A stretch of DNA of 9,729 nt, taken from positions 1 to 9,729 of the forward strand of contig JAKSMA010000079.1 of the NCBI GenBank assembly GCA_024400895.1, given 5' to 3'. Under the pieces are notes generated by a model. That model was not told the DNA's origin. It saw nothing but the letters and a program-made list of their open reading frames with translations, and searched no databases. Source of the DNA: Muribaculaceae bacterium (GTDB taxonomy: Bacteria; Bacteroidota; Bacteroidia; Bacteroidales; Muribaculaceae). Made by a program: the position numbers and the translations under genes. Below, piece after piece: positions 6,074 to 9,729 of the stretch. Each line of letters begins with the position of its first letter. Positions within the stretch are counted from its first letter, which is position 1.

Positions 6074-7654
6074 ATGAGTTCACTTTTCGGCAAAATACTT
6101 GACACTCGTCCAAAGCCCAACGAGGCAATTGGGCATATTGAACTTCTCGACACCACACTCCGTGATGGCGAGCAGACATCTGGTGTGAGTTTTTCTACGG
6201 CTGAAAAACTGAGTATTACGCGCATGGTGCTCACGAATCTTCGCGTTCCGCGCATTGAGATTGGCAGTTGCCATGTGTCGATTGGTGAATTTGAATCGGC
6301 AAAATCCATCTGCCAATGGGCTACTGACAACAATATGCTTGACCATATTGAGATACTCGGCTTCATTGATGGCGGAAAATCGGTGGATTGGGTGAAAAAA
6401 GCCGGCGGAAAAGTGATTAATTTCCTGGTAAAAGGTTCGGAAAGGCACTGTAGCCTTCAACTTGGCAAAACCCTTGAAGAACATTGCTCCGATATTGTGA
6501 AGGAAGTGAACCTTGCTCATTCAAAAGGACTGAAAGTGAATCTATATCTTGAGGACTGGTCGAACGGCGTACGCGTTTCGAAGCACTATGTCTACAAACT
6601 GATGGACACACTGAAAGAATTGCCAATCGAACGCTATATGCTCGCCGACACACTTGGCATCATGAACCCAAACCAAGTGTATGAATACTGCAAGCGTATG
6701 GTGAACCGATACCCTTGCCTTCACTTCGATTTCCATGCCCACAACGACTACGACCTCGCCACCAGCAACGCCTTTGCTGCAGGCCTTGTTGGCATCAAGG
6801 GCATTCACTGCACCATCAATGGCTTGGGCGAACGTGCTGGCAATGCGCCATTGGCCTCTGTGGTGCCTATGGTGCACGACATGCTCCATATGACCACAGG
6901 CATCGACGAAAAGCAAATCTACACCGTGAGCCACATTGTGGAATCGTTCTCTGGCGTGGTGGTAGCCCAAAACGAGCATATCATTGGAGAAAATGTGTTC
7001 ACACAGACAGCAGGACTTCACGCCGATGGAGACCAGAAAAATGAACTATACTACAACAATTTGCTCCCCGAACGATTCGGGAGAAAACGCGAATATGCAC
7101 TGGGCAAACTTTCCGGGGAGGCCAGCATTAATGAAAACTTGCTGGAATTGGGCATACAGCTGGGCAAAAAATATGTGCAGAAGGTGACAGAAAGGATAGT
7201 GCAGCTGGGCGACAAGAAAGAAATTGTCACTCAAGACGATCTCCCCTACATCGTGGCAGATATTGTGAAGCACGACACTGACATCACCAAAGTGAAAATC
7301 GTGAACTATTCACTCAATATGTTGCACGGACTGCATCCTACAGCCACAGTGAAACTGGAAGTGAACGGTAAAGAATACGAGCAAAGCGCCTATGGCGATG
7401 GCCAGTTTGATGCATTTATAAAAGCCATCAAAAAGATTTACAAAGACAATATGCGTCGAGAAATGCCTCGTCTCACCAACTATACCGTGAGCATCCCTCC
7501 TCACGGAAGCACCGATGCACTCGTAATGACAAATATCACATGGAACTACAATGGCCATGTAATCAAGACAAGGGGACTTGAAGTGGACCAGATAGAGGCT
7601 GCATTTCAAGCCACAATCAAGATGCTCAACATCATCGAAGGCATGCAGAAATAA
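6074..7654 (+). CDS. cimA: (R)-citramalate synthase, LeuA/CimA family (Leptospira type)
   Basis: This 526-aa enzyme condenses acetyl-CoA with a 2-oxo acid, most likely pyruvate, giving (R)-citramalate. LeuCD and LeuB then convert this to 2-oxobutyrate for isoleucine, bypassing threonine deaminase. The TIM-barrel part (about 20-330) shows LLDTTLRDGEQTSGVSFS with the catalytic Arg30 and metal-binding Asp31, YLEDWSNG (Glu160), ADTLG (Thr193) and HFDFHAHNDYD (His221, His223). A helical linker with RKREYALGKLSG follows, then a C-terminal LeuA-dimer/allosteric domain (about 400-526, HPTATVKLEV and IPPHGSTDALV), the usual site of amino-acid feedback inhibition. It is far closer in memory to the Leptospira citramalate synthase than to 2-isopropylmalate synthase. 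With a constant offset of 14, its substrate-pocket residues Leu81, Leu104 and Tyr144 are all retained here as Leu95, Leu118 and Tyr158. Isopropylmalate or homocitrate synthase remains possible, since no activity can be read directly. No leu or ilv gene lies within this window. Confidence 0.85.
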   Translation: MSSLFGKILDTRPKPNEAIGHIELLDTTLRDGEQTSGVSFSTAEKLSITRMVLTNLRVPRIEIGSCHVSIGEFESAKSICQWATDNNMLDHIEILGFIDGGKSVDWVKKAGGKVINFLVKGSERHCSLQLGKTLEEHCSDIVKEVNLAHSKGLKVNLYLEDWSNGVRVSKHYVYKLMDTLKELPIERYMLADTLGIMNPNQVYEYCKRMVNRYPCLHFDFHAHNDYDLATSNAFAAGLVGIKGIHCTINGLGERAGNAPLASVVPMVHDMLHMTTGIDEKQIYTVSHIVESFSGVVVAQNEHIIGENVFTQTAGLHADGDQKNELYYNNLLPERFGRKREYALGKLSGEASINENLLELGIQLGKKYVQKVTERIVQLGDKKEIVTQDDLPYIVADIVKHDTDITKVKIVNYSLNMLHGLHPTATVKLEVNGKEYEQSAYGDGQFDAFIKAIKKIYKDNMRREMPRLTNYTVSIPPHGSTDALVMTNITWNYNGHVIKTRGLEVDQIEAAFQATIKMLNIIEGMQK

Positions 7655-7670
7655 TAAGCCTAAATCGCTT

Positions 7671-7711
7671 TTGGCAAAAGTTTTTTACTCCCCAATGCAA
7701 CCTTTTGCATT
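7671..7711 (+). terminator. Weak terminator-like hairpins after cimA
   Basis: CTTTT/AAAAG with a three-base loop is followed by six T (ending about 7686). A second stem follows, AATGCAA/TTGCATT (7694-7700 and 7705-7711), with a CCTT loop. Both stems are short and AT-rich. They may reduce read-through into the HXXEE gene without fully stopping it. Confidence 0.4.
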
Positions 7712-7747
7712 TTCAACCCGTCTAATAATAAAGAAAAAACAGAAAAA

Positions 7748-8296
7748 ATGAGCGCACTATCTGCATTATTTATATTGGGATTTCCATTGGTGTTCCTCAT
7801 CCACGAGGCTGAAGAGATGATTATTCAGCGGCGCTGGATAAAGAACAACCACAATCGTGTAATAGCGAAATTCCCAAGAGCCCAAAGAATAATGAACCAC
7901 CTCACAGAGTTGAACAATGTGGCTTTCGGCATAGCAGTAGCGGAAGAATTTCTCATCGTGTTGATGACCACGCTCCTACTCTTGAGCCTTCTGGGCAATT
8001 CCGTAATGATGTGGATTTGGATTGGGGTGTTTGGGGCATTCACTGTCCACACATTGATTCATATAGCACAAGCGGTAGCACTCAGAAGTTACATTCCAGG
8101 CCTTATCAGCTCTATTCTGCTCATGCCTTATTGCGCGATGATGATGCACTCAATTTGGCTGGCATATCCGCTATGGGGAATAATAATCGCCATCGGCATT
8201 GGAAGCATCCTATCTGCAGGCAACCTTTTGATGGCGCATAAGTTGGGACTGTTTGTGAGCAAGACGCTGAAGCACGCCAATTATTGCCTATTATAA
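7748..8296 (+). CDS. HXXEE-motif integral membrane protein
   Basis: This 182-aa protein carries the HXXEE motif (HEAEE, His19, Glu22, Glu23) in the short N-terminal stretch FLIHEAEEMIIQRRW that names the family. Further conserved-looking polar residues lie in otherwise apolar segments: VAEEF (Glu66, Glu67), and HTLIH followed by the IPG turn (His101, His105). Together these could form a metal or catalytic site inside the membrane, which is an inference. Hydrophobic segments are at about 5-18, 57-83, 86-110, 116-140 and 142-165, giving about four to five membrane spans. The family has no proven biochemical function. The gene lies 93 bases after cimA with weak hairpins between, has an A-rich run just ahead of its ATG, and is closed by a strong terminator. 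No TAnnTTTG element is evident immediately upstream, so partial co-transcription with cimA is possible. Confidence 0.85.
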   Translation: MSALSALFILGFPLVFLIHEAEEMIIQRRWIKNNHNRVIAKFPRAQRIMNHLTELNNVAFGIAVAEEFLIVLMTTLLLLSLLGNSVMMWIWIGVFGAFTVHTLIHIAQAVALRSYIPGLISSILLMPYCAMMMHSIWLAYPLWGIIIAIGIGSILSAGNLLMAHKLGLFVSKTLKHANYCLL

Positions 8297-8312
8297 AATC
8301 ACATCCACAAAC

Positions 8313-8346
8313 AAAGAATCCACAAGCGCTGCTTGTGGATTCTTTT
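8313..8346. terminator. Bidirectional terminator between the HXXEE gene and the esterase gene
   Basis: AAAGAATCCACAAGC (8313-8327) and GCTTGTGGATTCTTT (8331-8345) form a perfect 15-pair stem with a three-base loop. Both ends run into T-rich sequence (TCTTTTAGTTTTT on plus; CTTTGTTTG on minus). It sits exactly between two converging genes. Confidence 0.92.
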
Positions 8347-8352
8347 AGTTTT

Positions 8353-9225
8353 TCAAAAAGTATGTAGCCAATCGGAGAGCGTTTTCATCAAAGCCTCATG
8401 GTATTTAAAGCTCGGATATATGCCGAAGCCATGGCCACCACTTGGGAAAATATGCATCTCTGCCGGAATTTTATATTTCTTCAGGGCCTCGTAATATTTG
8501 ATGGAATTCATCACGGGCACCACTTTATCGTTGTCGGCTGCAATGATATAGGCACGTGGTGTGAACGGCTTCACTTGCAACTCATTGCTGTAATATTCGC
8601 GTAATTCAGGAGTGTCGTTATTCCCCAACAGATTGTTGCGCGATTGCTTGTGGGTGAGTTCATCGCTCATCGAAATCACTGGATAGAAGAGAATCTGGAA
8701 AGCAGGCCACACATCGGTGGGTGCATGAGTTGCCACAGTAGAAGCCAAATGACCTCCAGCACTAAATCCCAGTACACCAATTTGCGTGGTGTCGATGTTC
8801 CATTCCTCGGCGTGCTGCTTCACCAAGCGCATAGCCTGATACACATCTTCCGCAGGCACTTCGTGATGCCCGTTCGGCGTACGGTAAGTGAGCACTATCG
8901 TCGCCACCTTTTCGCGATTGAAAAATTGCTTCCACATGAATCCCTCTTTATACACCGCCAAAACCTCATACGCTCCACCAGGCATTAAAACCACTGCCTT
9001 GGTGGGTGTTTTCGACTTCACCGTGAACACATGCATCTGCGGCTTATAAATGCGTTTTGTCTCTAAATCGGGATTCAGATAATCGATGCCATTGTCGTGA
9101 GGAGCGCCTTCTGGCCACAAATCAACAACCTTTGCGCCACCACGATACAACGAGTCGAGCGACTCGGCATTCATCACCAACCATGGCGATATAATAGCAA
9201 ATAATAGCAATATATACTTCCTCAT
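8353..9225 (-). CDS. Secreted alpha/beta-hydrolase, esterase-like (BD-FAE / acetyl-esterase type)
   Basis: This 290-aa enzyme has a signal peptide (MRKYILLLFAIISPW, probably cleaved after MNA), so it is exported to the periplasm or beyond. The catalytic triad is visible: Ser155 in GFSAGG, Asp233 in AADNDKVVP and His265 in SGGHGFG. The oxyanion hole is provided by MPGGAY (81-86), the counterpart of the HGG motif of hormone-sensitive-lipase-like and carbohydrate esterases. The sequence between, LTYRTPNGHHEVPAEDVYQAMRLVKQHAEEW, is typical of small carbohydrate- or acyl-ester hydrolases (often annotated acetyl xylan esterase or BD-FAE-like) in Bacteroidales. The precise substrate cannot be read, and no polysaccharide-utilisation genes are in the window to guide it. 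The length matches the family, the start ATG directly begins the signal peptide, and the gene is monocistronic between its own -7 element and a bidirectional terminator. Confidence 0.88.
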   Translation of the reverse strand: MRKYILLLFAIISPWLVMNAESLDSLYRGGAKVVDLWPEGAPHDNGIDYLNPDLETKRIYKPQMHVFTVKSKTPTKAVVLMPGGAYEVLAVYKEGFMWKQFFNREKVATIVLTYRTPNGHHEVPAEDVYQAMRLVKQHAEEWNIDTTQIGVLGFSAGGHLASTVATHAPTDVWPAFQILFYPVISMSDELTHKQSRNNLLGNNDTPELREYYSNELQVKPFTPRAYIIAADNDKVVPVMNSIKYYEALKKYKIPAEMHIFPSGGHGFGIYPSFKYHEALMKTLSDWLHTF

Positions 9226-9263
9226 ATCATTAAATCTACACGTTGATTACAAATAATAAGACA

Positions 9264-9271
9264 CAAAGTTA
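9264..9271 (-). promoter_or_regulatory. Promoter -7 element of the esterase gene
   Basis: On the minus strand TAACTTTG (9271-9264) matches the -7 consensus, 38 bases before the ATG at 9225. No TTTG is apparent at the -33 distance. Confidence 0.55.
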
Positions 9272-9277
9272 GAAATT

Positions 9278-9311
9278 TTTGAAAATGAATGAAAACTATT
9301 TTGTAAATTTG
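9278..9311 (+). promoter_or_regulatory. Promoter of pyrK
   Basis: TTTG (9278-9281), a 22-base spacer and TAAATTTG (9304-9311) form a two-part promoter facing away from the esterase gene. Transcription would start near 9318, giving a leader of about 23 bases. That leader contains a two-codon minimal frame (ATG CTC TAA at 9328-9336) just before the start. Confidence 0.65.
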
Positions 9312-9340
9312 TAGAACATCAACTATTATGCTCTAACAAA

Positions 9341-9729
9341 ATGACAGAAATGGATTTCATTGTGAGCGAAAATGTGAGCATCTCCCCTCTTTACGGGTTG
9401 CTCAAACTCACACCCTCATCAGGCACAATGCCGGAAACCCATCCCGGACAGTTCGTTCAGGTGGAAGTACCCAATTCCAAGACAACTTTCCTACGTCGCC
9501 CCATCTCCATTTGCCACATAGATGAAGAAAACAATCATCTATGGCTGCTCGTACGCCGTGCTGGCGACGGCACTGCCTCCCTTTTGGCAACCAAGACTGG
9601 CGAAAAACTCAATCTCGTGATGCCACTTGGCAATGGATTCAGCACCACATTTGACGGCGAAATGCTACTTATCGGCGGCGGTGTGGGCGTTGCACCTTTG
9701 CTACAGTTGGGAAAAGTGCTCAACAAACT
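9341..9729 (+). CDS. pyrK: Dihydroorotate dehydrogenase B electron transfer subunit PyrK, N-terminal part (runs off the window)
   Basis: The first 129 codons of an open frame running off the right edge encode the iron-sulphur flavoprotein subunit that passes electrons from dihydroorotate (via PyrD-B) to NAD+ in pyrimidine synthesis. The ferredoxin-reductase-like FAD domain is clear: PGQFVQVEV (35-43), the FAD-binding RRPIS (52-56), and LVRRAGDGTASL (70-81). The start of the NAD-binding domain follows, GGGVGVAPL (112-120). The cysteine cluster that binds the 2Fe-2S centre lies further on, outside the window. The ATG at 9341 is preferred because a promoter and A-rich run precede it; ATG 9350 in the same frame is an alternative. 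In most organisms the catalytic-subunit gene pyrD follows directly, which cannot be checked here. The missing end is due only to the window edge. Confidence 0.93.
   Translation, partial: MTEMDFIVSENVSISPLYGLLKLTPSSGTMPETHPGQFVQVEVPNSKTTFLRRPISICHIDEENNHLWLLVRRAGDGTASLLATKTGEKLNLVMPLGNGFSTTFDGEMLLIGGGVGVAPLLQLGKVLNK

Noticed and set aside
6542..7021. Histidine-rich antisense frame in cimA
   Set aside because: The histidines arise from reading conserved cimA codons backwards; no promoter or ribosome site.
1..9729. CRISPR arrays, tRNAs, rRNA, insertion sequences or integrase near the reverse transcriptase
   Set aside because: No regularly spaced repeats, cloverleaf sequence, transposase frame or terminal inverted repeats were seen on reading both strands.

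Overview
The window reads as a chromosomal segment of a member of the Bacteroidales (Bacteroidota). Four things point there. Several start regions carry the Bacteroidetes-type -7 element TAnnTTTG. Start codons sit behind A-rich sequence rather than strong Shine-Dalgarno sites. The primary sigma factor is short (285 aa) and has no region 1.1. The leaders of exported proteins look Bacteroidales-like. A genus cannot be fixed from the sequence alone; a Prevotella- or Muribaculaceae-like organism would fit.

Layout. Positions 1-399 hold the 3' end of a sigma-70-family gene cut by the window edge. A strong hairpin (464-507) and a small secreted protein of unknown function (542-1306) follow. Next is a complete RpoD/SigA-type sigma factor (1380-2237) closed by a textbook terminator. 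A second hairpin separates it from a convergent exported HAD-superfamily phosphatase (2378-3442, minus). Upstream of that, also on minus, is a free-standing reverse transcriptase (3581-5266). It has a YRDD catalytic centre and a long C-terminal extension, as in the UG/Abi/DRT reverse transcriptases known from phage defence. A roughly 200-bp structured divergent region separates it from a rhodanese-domain lipoprotein (5464-5862, plus).

The right part carries an Re-citrate-synthase-independent Claisen-type enzyme of the LeuA/CimA family (6074-7654), which by its specificity residues looks like an (R)-citramalate synthase. It is followed by an HXXEE-motif membrane protein (7748-8296), a bidirectional terminator, a convergent secreted alpha/beta-hydrolase (8353-9225, minus), and the start of pyrK (9341 to the window end), the electron-transfer subunit of dihydroorotate dehydrogenase.

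Functionally this is mostly a mosaic of independent housekeeping transcription units: sigma factor, isoleucine precursor synthesis, pyrimidine synthesis and exported hydrolases. One probable accessory gene, the reverse transcriptase, sits among them. That gene with its leader, and the tandem arrangement of two primary-type sigma factors, are the two points most worth a second look. No tRNA, rRNA, CRISPR array, insertion sequence or integrase was found. No gene-free stretch exceeds about 210 bases.
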